From the NCBI RefSeq assembly GCF_029784165.1, contig NC_073695.1, positions 249,376,089-249,440,088 on the forward strand: DNA of 64,000 bases, read 5' to 3'. Positions 1-11,219 of the stretch are shown piece by piece. Numbering within the stretch: the stretch's first letter is position 1; every line of letters starts with the position of its first letter. Position numbers and translations under genes: made by a program. Under the pieces are notes generated by a model. The model searched no databases. It was given only the letters and a program-made list of their open reading frames with translations, and was not told where the DNA came from. This stretch comes from Wyeomyia smithii. Lineage: Eukaryota; Arthropoda; Insecta; Diptera; Culicidae.

Positions 1-310
1 ATTTTTTGTAAATAGGCAGTTTGGATTTCGCCATGAGCATTCGACTACTCATCAGTTACTAAGAGTGAATAATATTATTCGAACTAATAAATCTGAAAGA
101 TATTCTACTCGAGCTGCTCTTTTAGATATAGAAAAGGAGTTTGGCATAAAAATTTAATAGCTAAAGTATCAAATTTTAGTTTTTCTCTTTACATCACAAA
201 AGTTACTTAACTGAACGTAACCTGAAGGTTAACTTTTTGAATGGTGAGTCTGATAGATTGCTGGTGTCCCCCAAGGAAGTATCTTGGGCCCAATCGTAAA
301 TAATTTCCGT
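1..310 (+). pseudogene. Degenerate non-LTR retrotransposon reverse transcriptase (Jockey/CR1-like)
   Basis: Positions 20-150 translate to a stretch containing QFGFRHEHSTTHQLLRVNN and a degraded ALLDIEKEFG, which matches the QFGFR..hsT..ql and LDiekAFD blocks of Jockey/CR1-type reverse transcriptases. Near 265-297 a second block reads GVPQGSILGP, the conserved RT motif, in a shifted frame after stop codons. The FADD motif is not seen, so only part of the RT domain remains. It lies just 5' of the first visible exon of the protease homolog, presumably in its first intron. Clade assignment is inference; the RT identity is clear from the two motifs. Confidence 0.8.
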
Positions 311-472
311 TTTGTGACGATACAAGCATGGTCATTTATAGGTTTAGATATTTTCCATGTAATTCTCATACATTTATCGTTCTGGGTGAAAGACTTTGTT
401 CATTATATTTAAATCCATAACTAAATTACCATTTTGATAATTTCTATGAACCAAATTATATTCACTTTTTAG

Positions 473-1729
473 AAATGCCCTGATGGATACTGTGTTTCTA
501 TTTACCAATGCAACCAGAACGGCACGATTATCAGGGACGGCGAAGACCTGGTTGATCTTAGGTAATGTCTTTTTTGGTGCTTCCCTAAACCAAAATTAAA
601 AATAATACTTTACTAATATGCCACAACTAACCAAACAATATCAACTTCAGATTATCAGACTACGAGGTGGAAGGTATCAAGTAAGTGTTTGAAAAAATCG
701 TTGAAACATATGAAATTCTAACAAGCCTCCCCGTGAACAGCCTTGAACCTACTGCGGACGGTTGCGAGGTGCTCCAACGATGCTGCAAGCTTGAAGATGT
801 GCGAGAACCGATTAAGGCGATAGACGAAGAGTGTGGAGATGATTGTGAAGAACCGCTACCCACTTGCGGTCAATCCAATCCAAATATTACCGCACATCGG
901 GTGCATGACCCAGCGATAGCGCAGTTTGGAGAATTTCCCTGGATGGTGGCACTTTTGGAAAACGTCGAACTGTTGGGTGAACCAAAACTAATGTATTTCT
1001 GCGGTGGATCACTAATTCATCCCCGGGTAGTTTTAACGGCGGCACATTGTCTCAAAGATCGCAACGCAGAGAGCATACAGGCAAGACTTGGAGAATGGGA
1101 GACAACAAAAGAGAACGAAATTTTCAAACATGAGGCAAGTTTTGTTATTACAACCGGAGGATTAAACTGATTTGTTTTCCCTAATATAGAATTACGCTGT
1201 ACAAAAGACCATTATCCACGAGTCATATCACGCAAAAAAGTTCTTCAACGATGTTGCTTTGCTTATCCTGGAGAAGGAGGCCCACATGAAATCACATATT
1301 CGTCCCATCTGTCTTCCAGCGCCGGATGAATCGTTCGATGGAGTAGATTGTATCAGTAACGGATGGGGACGAACGCGGTTCAACAAGCAGGATAGCTATG
1401 CAGAGATTTTGAAGAAAGTTCAACTACCGACTGTGAAGCACAGTAAATGTGCTAAATTGTTGAGAAAAACCAGACTAGGACCGTTCTTTCAGCTGCATCC
1501 TGGCTTTATGTGTGCCGGCGGACAAGCCGGTACCGATACTTGCTTAGGTGACGGCGGATCGCCATTGTCCTGTGCACGGCAGGATGGTAGTTTCGTACAG
1601 GCAGGTATTGTAGCCTGGGGTATAGGATGCGGACAGGAGAACGTGCCAGGTGTATATGTTAACGTTGCTAAATACGTAGAATGGATCAAAACCCGACTAT
1701 TTGAAGAAAACATTTTTCTCTACAAGTAG
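473..1729 (+). CDS. CLIPA-type serine protease homolog (inactive chymotrypsin-fold), 5'-incomplete
   Basis: Exons read as 473-561, 651-680, 741-1134 and 1190-1729 (about 350 residues visible). The first exon begins after an acceptor AG, so the signal peptide exon is upstream of the window. An N-terminal CLIP domain has all six cysteines (KC, GYC, YQC, GCEV, RCC). A linker follows, then the S1 domain with LTAAHCL (His), NDVALL (Asp) and CLGDGGSPLSC, where GDSGGPL is expected. The nucleophile Ser is therefore Gly, so the protein should be catalytically dead. In mosquitoes such CLIPA proteins are secreted haemolymph cofactors or regulators of melanisation and complement-like cascades; the exact role here is inferred. 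Intron 1135-1189 (55 nt) uses a GC donor (gag|gcaagt) with a TAG acceptor, the only choice keeping the frame HE|NYAV. The 60-nt intron 681-740 restores the frame ...EGIN|LEP. A poly(A) signal AATAAA is at 1852-1857. Confidence 0.9.
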
Positions 1730-1851
1730 GCGTGTTGTGTGTGAAACACAGTTGTAATACCTGCACCGATGTTTGGGAAGAAAATCTTGAGCTTGGGCTC
1801 AAAGAAATATTATTAAAAACGTCAGAACACAGTAAAAGAGATTTTAATCTG

Positions 1852-1857
1852 AATAAA
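1852..1857 (+). promoter_or_regulatory. Candidate poly(A) signal of the CLIPA homolog
   Basis: AATAAA about 120 nt after the stop codon of the serine protease homolog. No other canonical hexamer lies closer. Confidence 0.5.
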
Positions 1858-2537
1858 AGTGTTGTTCCGAATTCGAAAAGATTGACTTTTAAATTGTTCG
1901 CGCCGGAAATGTAAAATAGAAGTAGAACTGATATTTTTCAGCACTTTTGCATGGAAATGCAAAATCTGGCCACCGTAAACGTTAATGCTTCCTTTTACCT
2001 TCACAAGGAAAGGCAATGTTCACTTTCTCTTCCTCTGCTTTTTTATGGCCGTTACAAATTTGATGTTCATTTTTTACTGTTAACAAAGTGCATACATTTT
2101 TTTATTAAAAATATTCCTTTTTTCTTCTATATGTTATATAAAAAACAGCGTTCCATTGTTTACTTTGTGCAATTGGATTGGCCTTTTTATAGCATGAAGT
2201 TTTGTTGACTAAGAAAAAAAATGCTTGGATAAAAAAAAATACAATAATTACAATACTTCCCTTGCATCCACAAATAGTGAAACTATACCATCAACACCGT
2301 TACTGACAACACCAATACTACTACTATTGTCATCAACCAATACAGTGATGGATTGTGACAATCGTGACAACGAACATTTGAGCCTCAAAAATAAGTCAAG
2401 TTGTGTTCGGTTGATAATCAATGTTGGATGTGTGAGTTGTAATGTTGTGAATTTGGTTTGTGTACTGGACAGTGTTATTACGCAAAAAATAATAGAACAG
2501 AGGTGTGCGTAGTGAAAATGCTGCTCAATTGGCCCTG
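1858..2537. other. Intergenic, no recognised feature
   Basis: AT-rich sequence after the protease homolog. Short open frames are present in several frames but none has a recognisable domain, splice structure or codon pattern. I see no repeat shared with the rest of the window. Confidence 0.6.
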
Positions 2538-2668
2538 ACGACTCTGTTGATATTGGTTTGGTTTTTACTTGCGAAAGTGAAGGAGGGAAATATTTTTGCT
2601 TTTGTTTTCACACATAAATTGACAATTGCATATGAGAATTCGCGTAGGTGCGAACAGCCTTAAAAATC
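2538..2668 (-). repeat. Inverted copy of the sequence just upstream of FRA10AC1
   Basis: About 130 bp that reads, on the opposite strand, like 21691-21820. Both share the block aggctgttcgcacctacg, the run of cacacac/cacgcac near caaaagcaaaaat, and accaaac.aata. By eye identity is around three quarters. The partner lies 60-190 bp upstream of the FRA10AC1 start codon. Either a dispersed element has landed there or a promoter fragment was copied; the sequence does not decide. Confidence 0.6.
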
Positions 2669-2686
2669 TCTTTTACTTGTGTCAGG

Positions 2687-4019
2687 CAGAGATGCCAGAT
2701 ATACAGACAAATCTGTATTATACAGACTTTCTGTGTTGCGATTAGTCAGCCTATAGGATAGAGAGAAGACGTAGAACTCACCGTTATGGTAACTGTCACA
2801 CCAAAACGGCGGGTTCCCCCGCCAAAATAAGCTTTGCGATGTTATTTTGCGTGACTTTTTCAATATTATATGTTTAGGGACCCAAACACATCTCACGTAA
2901 CAGGAATTAAACCGTATGGCAGTTAAGCGTATATCAAACATGTTTAAATTTAATATGTGTTAGAGTCACATTCCGATTCGGAACTTGACCTTCTGTTTAC
3001 TATACACAGACTTCGCAGCCAACCGTTGAGTGTACAGGACAATTGCGGGGCTAGCGCTACGATCCTACTAACACTAACAGTCTCTCCCGAGTCAAGACTC
3101 GAACCTACGATGAATGGCTTGTTAGGCCAGCATCGTACCTCGAGAGCTGGGGTTCGAAAAACATTAACAATTCTTTTTTTTTTTAATTGTACTTGCACAC
3201 AAGTTGTTACGTAAACTGCAATTCCCTTTTTTCATCGCAACTTGATTGCAATACTTTGCGTCAAAACTTTCGAAACTTTAAACAGTTTCTATAGGCTTCC
3301 TAGTTGCGATACAGACACGCATAAGCCTACAGATTTTATACAGACATTTAGTATAATACAGATATTACACAGATATCTGATATTCTACATAATGGTTTTA
3401 CCAGTATACACAAAAAAACGAACACAAAAACCAAAAGTCACTGTAGCCGTTGCTGGAAAAAGTGAACTAGGAACTGAACACTTTGCTGAACATATTATTC
3501 TTGCGTTTTTGAGAGTGAAATCATGACAACGGGAATCGAGTCAGGCTATCGGGGTTTTTATCGGCCCCGTGGGCACTAATCTGCCTGTTTCGCCCCCAGT
3601 AACAAACAGCTGATTGTCTCGATCGATTGCCATGCAGGTTATATTGGTGAAAAGACCGTTTGTTCTATTCGGAGCAATATCCAACGTTGAAGAATTGCTT
3701 AAAATGTCCCAAACCTTGAAGGTACTATTTTTATAACCGCGAGACTTCTGCCATCATGTATCAGTTTAGCTACATTACGACGAACGACGATTTTTATCAC
3801 GGGAAAGACTCTTACTTCTATGTGTTACTTAGATTTAAAAGATAAATGATAGACTCGAAAAAGAACAATCAAAACAAGCAATGAAACAAAACAATCTGAC
3901 AGGTCGACAAATAATTAGGTATCAATGTATCGGTAACTTTTTTTCGCAGCGGTATACAGACTTATACAGACATTTTTATGGATTATACAGACTTGCCAAA
4001 AAAAAGTCTGGCATCTCTG
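2687..4019. mobile_element. hAT-type non-autonomous DNA transposon, 8-bp TSD
   Basis: The terminal inverted repeat is CAGAGATGCCAGA at 2687 and TCTGGCATCTCTG ending at 4019. Both sides carry the direct repeat gtgtcagg (2679-2686 and 4020-4027). An 8-bp TSD with a CAG..G terminus is the hAT signature. Several copies of tatacagac lie just inside both ends, as expected of subterminal transposase sites. No transposase frame is visible. A tRNA-related SINE is nested near 2957-3150. Confidence 0.85.
2957..3150 (-). mobile_element. tRNA-related SINE (family copy 1)
   Basis: On the minus strand this holds an RNA polymerase III B-box (GGTTCGAGTCT at about 3092-3102) with a tRNA-like part before it and a longer unrelated body. 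The body ends near 2960. A second copy with the same order lies at 58134-58330: caattgc.gggctag.gctac, cttcgcagcc and cattccg..tcgg match throughout. This copy lacks the clean caaagccttgg tail seen in the second. Confidence 0.75.
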
Positions 4020-4048
4020 GTGTCAGGGCCAATTTATGATTGTTCTTA

Positions 4049-5469
4049 GAGCAAGCGCACCGGTGAGTTGCCATTGCAGTTGCTATTTTCTCTACGCTGG
4101 CCGTTGCTATTTTGGATAGCAACCGATTTTCGCACCGGTCGTTGCTAATGGGGATTACCGATTCCACTTTTTATTTTTCACACCGGCAGTTGCCAATTTC
4201 TGAAGACCGTCACTAGCCAGCGTTGGCAAAATGTTTGTTTGTGATGTATTTCGCATATTTTTTGCGGATCTAGTAATAACCAACTTATCCGTCAGTCAAT
4301 CGTTTCCGGAATGATCTACGTTCTTTCTACTTCATAAAATTTTCCCTCCATTTCACGTATCTTTGTTTCCGTTCTCCCAAGTTATCGATAACATAATTCT
4401 TTTGCAGATTTTTTTACTTGTGCGTACATAATTTTTTTCATCCTTATATGTTTATTTAAAGTAATTCCGTAAAACTGGGCACGTCCCGCAACGTTGGCTT
4501 AAATGACTATTCTACTGAAAGCTGGTCTCGGTTCCCACAGTTTGCTATTAACATTTGAAAATTTGCCGTCAAAAAGAACTTAAATATAGAACGCCTAAAT
4601 TGTTTTCGATTATTTGATTGATTCTAGTGATGAAGAATGTGATTTCACAAAACAAATTTCCTTATACGCGATTAAGAAAATGGTTTTTGGAAAGATTCGG
4701 GGCGACTCTCAGCCTAGTAAAAAACCAAATATTGACCGCCATACGGAGGAAGGTGCCATCCAGCGTTTTAACAACGGTCTATACCGATGACCATTTCCAA
4801 CGCCGCTTTCGAACGCATCTTAGGTTGTTTTTGAAGATTGAAACAGCGGTAAAGGAGAAAAATGGTTATTTATACAACGACCAAACGAAACGGGAAAACA
4901 GTTGGTAATACTCCCGAGCAGATTTGCTCAAACCTTCCAGGTTTATTGAATAATATTGGCCAAACTTGTGAGGATTTGAGCTTTCCGCATTGTGTAGGTT
5001 GCAGACCAAAATGCCAACCAAAATGGTCATCTCAATAAAAAACCTATACAATATGTTTACTTGCCCGGAAAAACACCCTGTGCAAAATTTCAGTTCAATC
5101 GGAAATAAAATTGAGTAGTGGTTCACGCCGACACTTGCGTCCTACGACGTGTTTAACAAGCGAGGCAAAACACTTCGTTTTCCGAGGCCGACCAATTGAG
5201 TCCGCATTCGAAACACTCATAATCTTCGTAATATTATTACGAACATTCACTATCGAGCCCAAAAAAAAACAACAGTTTGACATTTCATCAAATAGCAACG
5301 ATTCGGCTCGTTGCTATTGCGTTGCCAAATTTAATAACTCGCTACTACCCGAGGTGGGGATTGCTATTTCCCAAACCAACATAGCAACGCCCGGTGCGGT
5401 TGCCGCGTTATGGTGGGAGTTGCCAAACTAGCTTTAGAAACTTCAATTTAGCCACTGGTGGGCTTGCTC
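4049..5469. mobile_element. DNA transposon relic, possibly PIF/Harbinger-like
   Basis: Ends are inverted: GAGCAAGCRCACC at 4049 and its complement finishing at 5469, flanked by TTA (4046-4048) and TAA (5470-5472). Subterminal sequence at both ends repeats gttgcta/tagcaac motifs. The frame at 4618-4908 (+) contains TDDHFQRRFRTHLRLFLKI, which resembles the YFRRRFRMSR.LF.RI block of PIF/Harbinger nuclease proteins. The rest of the nuclease is absent. The TIR is clear; the superfamily is inferred from that one block and the TWA-like flanks. Confidence 0.55.
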
Positions 5470-5910
5470 TAAGCCGATCTTAGCCGATCTGAAAAAGAAA
5501 ATTGGAAGTCTATGTTTATAAATGTTATTAGACAGTCAGAACACATGATTACGGGTTTAACTTGAATATGAAATCGAATGTCCTGAGTGATCAATCACGT
5601 CCCTCCCCTTCGACAATTTATATTCGCCCGGAACGTATCTTAATTTTTAAACTGATCCTCGGTTAGTTTTCTTAGGGCTCGTGACTATTGAAAATACTGC
5701 AAAGTGAACGAATAATGTAACTGGAAAGTTTCTCAATTACGGAATTACAGAGACAAGCGCACTACCATAGGTACGAATCTTAAAAGAAAATTTTATTCCC
5801 ACTTTTCAGTAGATCGTGTAACTAATCTGAGAAGCCAAGATAACTCAATTTATTGAATCCTCATCAATCCTAACACATCGAACACAAAATCAATTGTATT
5901 TCCTCAAAAG

Positions 5911-7349
5911 CAAAAATAACTAGAACAAGCTACCTAACTTCCAGATTTTTCATACATTTTGAACACGACCGATTACCGACGGCTGGTGCTGCCATCTGAT
6001 AACTTAAATTCTCATTAAACTGTCACTATGAGCAAAACCGATTTATCGTGCATAGTCTGTCATCGATCGTTGAGCTGATCAAGATTGTATATGAAAAAGG
6101 TGTAGCAGTTTGGTCAGCTCGACGCTTAAGATAGCATTCAGATTATTGCCCCTTGCATGACTATTTGGACTTCTGTGATAATCATTCATTGCCCAATTTC
6201 TTATTTCGCTTTATCAAATTGACACCTCAGTAGCGCAGTGGCAGTTTTTTTTGGGTTCATTGCTTGTTTTTTTTTTTTTTCATTTGCAACATTGAGTATA
6301 TATTTTTGAGCAGCTTTAGTTGAAAATTAGGTTGAATATCAAAACAAAACTAAGTGTTACATGATTGATTGGGTGATACTGAGTATCGATACTTTCTCAA
6401 TTGTCATTGTATCGATACCTGACCACACGGTTTCAAGTATACTTTAATAATATATATAGGTATCAAGCACTGACCATTGCTGGAGTGATTTCTTATTAAC
6501 CTACCAATAAAATATTTCTGTCAAGCGTTTCGTGGAGCGTGCTCATAGCGGTTATCAGGAAGTTCTGATTGTGTGCTTTATTTTAAATGATGCGCCGACA
6601 ATTCCGGAAAGTTTCGTGTTTGAAAACTAAACATTCGTACAGATTATTATCATTCTTCGGATGGCAGCACCGTACAGTCATCCACATGGATACTGAAAAA
6701 ATTGTTTCACCTTTCAGCAGTCATGTCTTGGCGTTGTCGTCAGTTGATTTTGACTTTAAGTATACATGATATTAACAGTGTATAAATTAGTTCGACTTTT
6801 GCTCACGCGCAGCGACAATCATGTCCGATGAATTGGGTCCTAAAGTTTAAAACGGTTTTCTGATTTTTATGTATCAGCTCAAAGAGTGCAATTTTCTGAG
6901 CAAAACGTGATTTTTAAAAAATGTTTATCGTTTTCCTTCGATTTTTCAATGAAAAATTAAAAACTGCTCGAAATGCCTTAAATGACAGTTCTCTCATATA
7001 CAGGCCTTAGACGCGCCTATGCTTTTGCACTGGGTTGTATGTGATATTTTTGTGGCTCCATTTCCATTTGAACCCACCGTGGTTCCAATATTTTGCTTGT
7101 TATTTTTCGGTCATATAAAAATGGCGTCTTTTCATAGGCCTGCTCATATACCGTACATGGGCGAAACGTCAACTTAGACCTTTCGAGCAGTTTTTTTACT
7201 CTTTATTAAAAATCGAAGGAAAACGATAAACATTTTTTTGAAAATCACGTTTTGCTCAGAAAACACGGCTTTTTCAAATGATAAATAAAAACTGGTATAG
7301 CTTTAGGACCCAAATTGTCAAGTCAGGTATCTTGTTCTAGTCATCTTTG
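5911..7349. mobile_element. TIR DNA transposon with 7-bp TSD, copy 1 (interrupted)
   Basis: The left end is CAAAAATAACTAGAACAAG at 5911 and the right end CTTGTTCTAGTCATCTTTG finishes at 7349. The direct repeat tcaaaag lies immediately outside both (5904-5910, 7350-7356). Blocks near the ends match 55741-56785 in reverse orientation over several hundred bases (ctgacg..., gtatacat, gtcgaactaatttatacac). The middle differs between copies. A foldback MITE sits inside at about 6835-7312. No transposase frame is visible. Confidence 0.8.
6835..7312. mobile_element. Foldback MITE inside the 7-bp-TSD element
   Basis: The termini GGGTCCTAAAG and CTTTAGGACCC are inverted. Longer arms (gagcaaaacgtgattttt, aatgtttatcgttttcct, aaaaactgctcgaaa) recur in reverse order on the right side. 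The arms therefore pair over roughly 130-150 nt. Removing it rejoins ccgatgaatt to the sequence found uninterrupted in the related copy near 55781-55800, which dates it after the host element. Confidence 0.8.
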
Positions 7350-7356
7350 TCAAAAG

Positions 7357-7893
7357 CCAAGAACTCTATTTCCTCCAATACCTGATAACACTATGAACGG
7401 TGCGGTGTAATGGGTTTTATATACGACTTTCAGTTACGCGGAATATCCCGGTGCGCATCTTCATTCCTTTCCATTTTTGACTACGCTTGTTTTTGATAGA
7501 ACAAACAATAAAAGACCCTACAGAAATCATGGTAAATGAACAAATAAACTAAAGTATTTTTACACGATTTTTAGGCATATTTTTTCACAGCAATTTTGAA
7601 ATTTACGCGGTTTTTATGCGGATTTCTTGGCTCGAGAAAAAGAACAAAGTTTCGATGTTTTTCAAGCAGTACTACTTTTTTGATTGCATAAAAGTGAAAG
7701 TTCGATTAATCAACAACAAAAAATCGCGTTTGTCCATGAGAAGTACCAATTATTTGTGGAGTAATGACGTTTCTCCGAAACGCTGTTTTTTGAAGAGGTT
7801 TGCGGTTTTGTTTACGATAGAGACCCAGCAGATCAACTAAAATCAAAACACTCATATTATTTCATTAGTTTAGAATACAGACGGTGTTATAAA
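7357..7893. other. Intergenic, no recognised feature
   Basis: Short open frames such as the one at 7616-7840 have no recognisable domain or start context. Nothing else supported. Confidence 0.5.
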
Positions 7894-9568
7894 TACAGGG
7901 TTGTTACAGTCGGCGCGGATTTCGCGCTTTTTGCGGATTCTGCGTTTCTCGCGGATTTGGCGCGTTTTTACTACTCTATGGCGCGGATTTTGCGGAAAGC
8001 CTTGCAACCTTGCTTCCAGCAACCTAGAATTTAATATTGAAGGATTTCGCACCAGTTCGACTGAGTAGTTGGCTGCACCCTTTCAGAATTCGATGAAACT
8101 TTGTGGGTGCAAGGCAATTAAGCAAATTTTTCAAAACATTATCTGGACTAGCATTCGAAAAGGACTGAAAAAAAAATACTTGAAAAGGACTATTGAAAAA
8201 AAAATACTTAAGAAACAAAAAATGATATATAAAACGGTCATCTCTGATTTTTACCAAATTAGGTTCTTAGATAGACAATTACACTGTCTAAAACTCTTCG
8301 GAATATTTCAAAAAGAGCACTCTTAAGGAGAAAAAGCTTATCTAAAAAAGCTTATTTATTCGCTTAAGATTTTGCTTTAGATGGATTTTCTTTAAATTTT
8401 ATTAAATCAATCAATTTTGCAAATGGAGATTATATACCACAGATATGACAAGGCGCCAATCACTTAATATGTAGTATTCTCGGTCCAGGTCACAATAAAA
8501 AATATTTAACAATCTCACGCCTAAGTCAGCCCTATTCGAATACAGATTTTACAAAATTTTAAATAGTTGCTTTATCCATTAGAGGCTTTTTTGCTTCTAC
8601 ATTTTTTTATGTTTTTTTTTTAATTCTATGTCATATCATGTTGCTATCAATTTGGCTGAGTTCGTGCGAGCAGAGAATAGAAATTAAAAAAAAATGAGTG
8701 AAATCCTTATTCACTCCCACTTAAAGAACTTTTTAATATGAAACAAAATAAAATTTTTACTTAAAAAATATTTTTTCAAAATAGACAAAAACAATGGAAA
8801 CTTGAGCTGATAAAAAATCTGGATAAAGCTGGAAAAATATACAAAAACTGGATGATTTTGTGATTCAACTGTTTAACTGGATAACTCGAAAAAAAAACTG
8901 GAAGAATCTAGTTCAAATTGGAACATTGGCATCTCTTCTAACGATTTTTTAGAATTTTGTATGGTGTGGTACGTCTGTTTGTCTGTGGCACCACTATCTC
9001 TCTAAAAGTGAGGTTGAAAGATTCGGTATGATGGTCTATTCGCCGCGACTATTTTGCAACCCACGCAAACTTAGCATTTGCGTTAAACTGTCGTTTGAAG
9101 CTTTGTTTACAAAAGTTAATACGTACATAAAAAAAACTCTCTTTCCATGTTTCTTCAGATAAATATAAGTTAAATGTTATACATGAATTTGAACTCAGTG
9201 ATTTTTATTTAGATATTTTTCATCGAATCAAAACATTTTTATAAGTACGCTTCATTTTTACAATTTTACTAAGCTAAGGTTTGATTCTACTTTTCCGAGG
9301 TTGGTGCCATACTTCAACTCGTAATAGTAATAATATCTTTGCATTTTCTAACTGAAACTTAGCTCGGTCTTTTAAACTTATTCTCTATAAATGTCCAGTT
9401 TGCTCTTAGAAATATATCGATACATGATATTTGAAGGAAAAACGCTACGATGCTTGTAGAAACCATGCTTGAATCAGTAATTTTTAATAGTTTTTTTCGG
9501 CTCGGATTTAGTTCTCACGGCGCGGATCTTCAAACTCTGTTCAAACCCTGTTCTGTAACAACCCTGTA
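7894..9568. mobile_element. hAT-like non-autonomous element with 16-bp perfect TIR
   Basis: TACAGGGTTGTTACAG at 7894-7909 is exactly inverted at 9553-9568. A 6-bp direct repeat taaata overlaps both edges. Subterminal cgcggat motifs are clustered at both ends. The CAGGGTT terminus suggests hAT, but a perfect 8-bp TSD is not visible. There is no transposase frame; the interior is AT-rich with short meaningless frames. Confidence 0.75.
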
Positions 9569-9784
9569 AATAGATACACAAAGAGTGAGGTCGAAAACTC
9601 CAAGTGAACCGTCAAATCGAGGCTTCAAGTGTGCAAAATAAACAAACTCATGCGAGTTACTTTTCGTACAGAAGGTATGTTGCAATCAGTATAAATTCTG
9701 TGAATCACGTGCAATTATGGTTTCAACGAGAAACATGTTCGACATGCTCATAGTATGAGTGATGCATTGAAAATTAAATAACTG

Positions 9785-11179
9785 TACACTGAAAGAAATC
9801 GACACGACATTATAAAGTGTTTTGCACTTGAATTCGCCCTACTGATCAAAACATATAGAATTCATATGCGAAACACATTAGAACACCTCATTTTCAAAAG
9901 TAAAACACTTTCAATTCGCGTGTTATGACACATAGGCATAAAGTGTTTGGATTTTTAATCTCAAATGAAAGTTTACCGAAGTTCTAATGGTTTTTATTCG
10001 ATTTTCAAATGAAAACAGTTCTACAATGTAACCTTTCTTATATTTATAAAACTTAAAATTTATCTTTCCCATCGAGACGCGAAGCGGTTCGGATCTCAAA
10101 AAAAAGTTGTTCTCAGTGATCGTTAGTTTAATTTAAATCCTGTGTGGTGCTTAACGAGAACAAAGCCGAAAACCCCGATTCTGCTCTGAACAATTTTCCT
10201 TCTCTGTTGAAGAAGCCTGTAAAGCAAATAAAGAATTCAATTAATTTAATTTAATTAATTAAAGTTATAGTAAACAAATACTTACCTCTAGCGCAAAGAT
10301 GCTTTCATTAGAATGTCTGTGATGGAAGAAAGAAACAAAAGTATGATTGGAATTCGATTCTTTTATGGAACACAAACCACTTACCTTGCAAAAATTTACA
10401 GATGTAGAGTCCGGAAACGGGACGAATTCCAAGGCCATATTACACTCGCTGAATCTTCATCTGTCGCCATTTTTTTACTTCTCAGCACAAACGACTCGTC
10501 ATTTGACATATAAGAACAAAACAAATCAACTGAAAGTGTTTCGCACATGATAATCACTGTGATGAAACAGTGGGGCAGATTCAAGTGCAATTCACTTGAA
10601 AGGGATGTTGGAATCATACGTAAATGATGTGCGGTTCATAGATGTCACTCAATGTGCGCGACAACTTGAAACGAAAATGAAAAATGATTGAATTCGATAA
10701 AAAAAAGTTCTTCAAATAACAATGCAGAGTAGGGTGTCCCAAAAAAAATCGATGTTGAAAAAGTCAAGGTGCTCAGTCCTAAATTAAAATATAATGTTAT
10801 TCATAGAATTTTTGTAGAACATTTCGACTTTCTGAAAAATCGTTTTCAGGTTTCCCAAACGTGATTTATGAAAAATGACTTTTTCAAGCTACAAACCCAC
10901 TTTTTTGCACTTTTTTCAATTCTGTTCGATTCCTACATTTTTTTTTTTGTAGCTTGAAAAAGTCATTTTTTCATAAATCACGTTTGGGCAACCTGAAAAC
11001 GATTTTTTAGAAAGTCGAAATGTTCTACAAAAATACTATAAATAACATTATCTTTCAATTTAGGGCTGAGCACCTTGACTTTTTCAACATCCATTTTTTT
11101 GGGACACCCTAATGCAGAGTCATTTTCATATCCATTTGATGAAACACTTGGATGAAGCGTGCGTAGTTTTTTCAGTGTA
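9785..11179. mobile_element. TIR element with tacactgaaa ends and exon-like interior
   Basis: TACACTGAAAGAA at 9785 faces its complement ending at 11179. Subterminal motifs (aagtgttttgcacttgaattc on the left, caagtgcaattcacttg on the right) are shared by both ends. On the minus strand three short blocks with good splice signals occur: a donor at caag|gtaagtgg near 10387, a block between cacag| and gcgctagag|gtaagt near 10288-10316, and a block after tttacag| near 10216. I cannot join them into a recognisable protein. A 382-bp foldback MITE (10730-11111) is nested inside. Confidence 0.6.
10730..11111. mobile_element. Long-hairpin MITE, 8-bp TSD
   Basis: Begins TAGGGTGTCCCAAAAAAAAT and ends with its near-complement TTTTTTTGGGACACCCTA. 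The TSD atgcagag is at 10722-10729 and 11112-11119. The two arms of about 170 nt are close to perfectly complementary across almost the whole element, including gaaaaagtcaaggtgctcag and aagtcgaaatgttctacaaa. An RNA copy would fold into one long hairpin. The 8-bp TSD fits the hAT superfamily. Confidence 0.9.
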
Positions 11180-11219
11180 TTGAAACTCAGCAATATATCC
11201 CCACAAAGTTTCGAAACTT

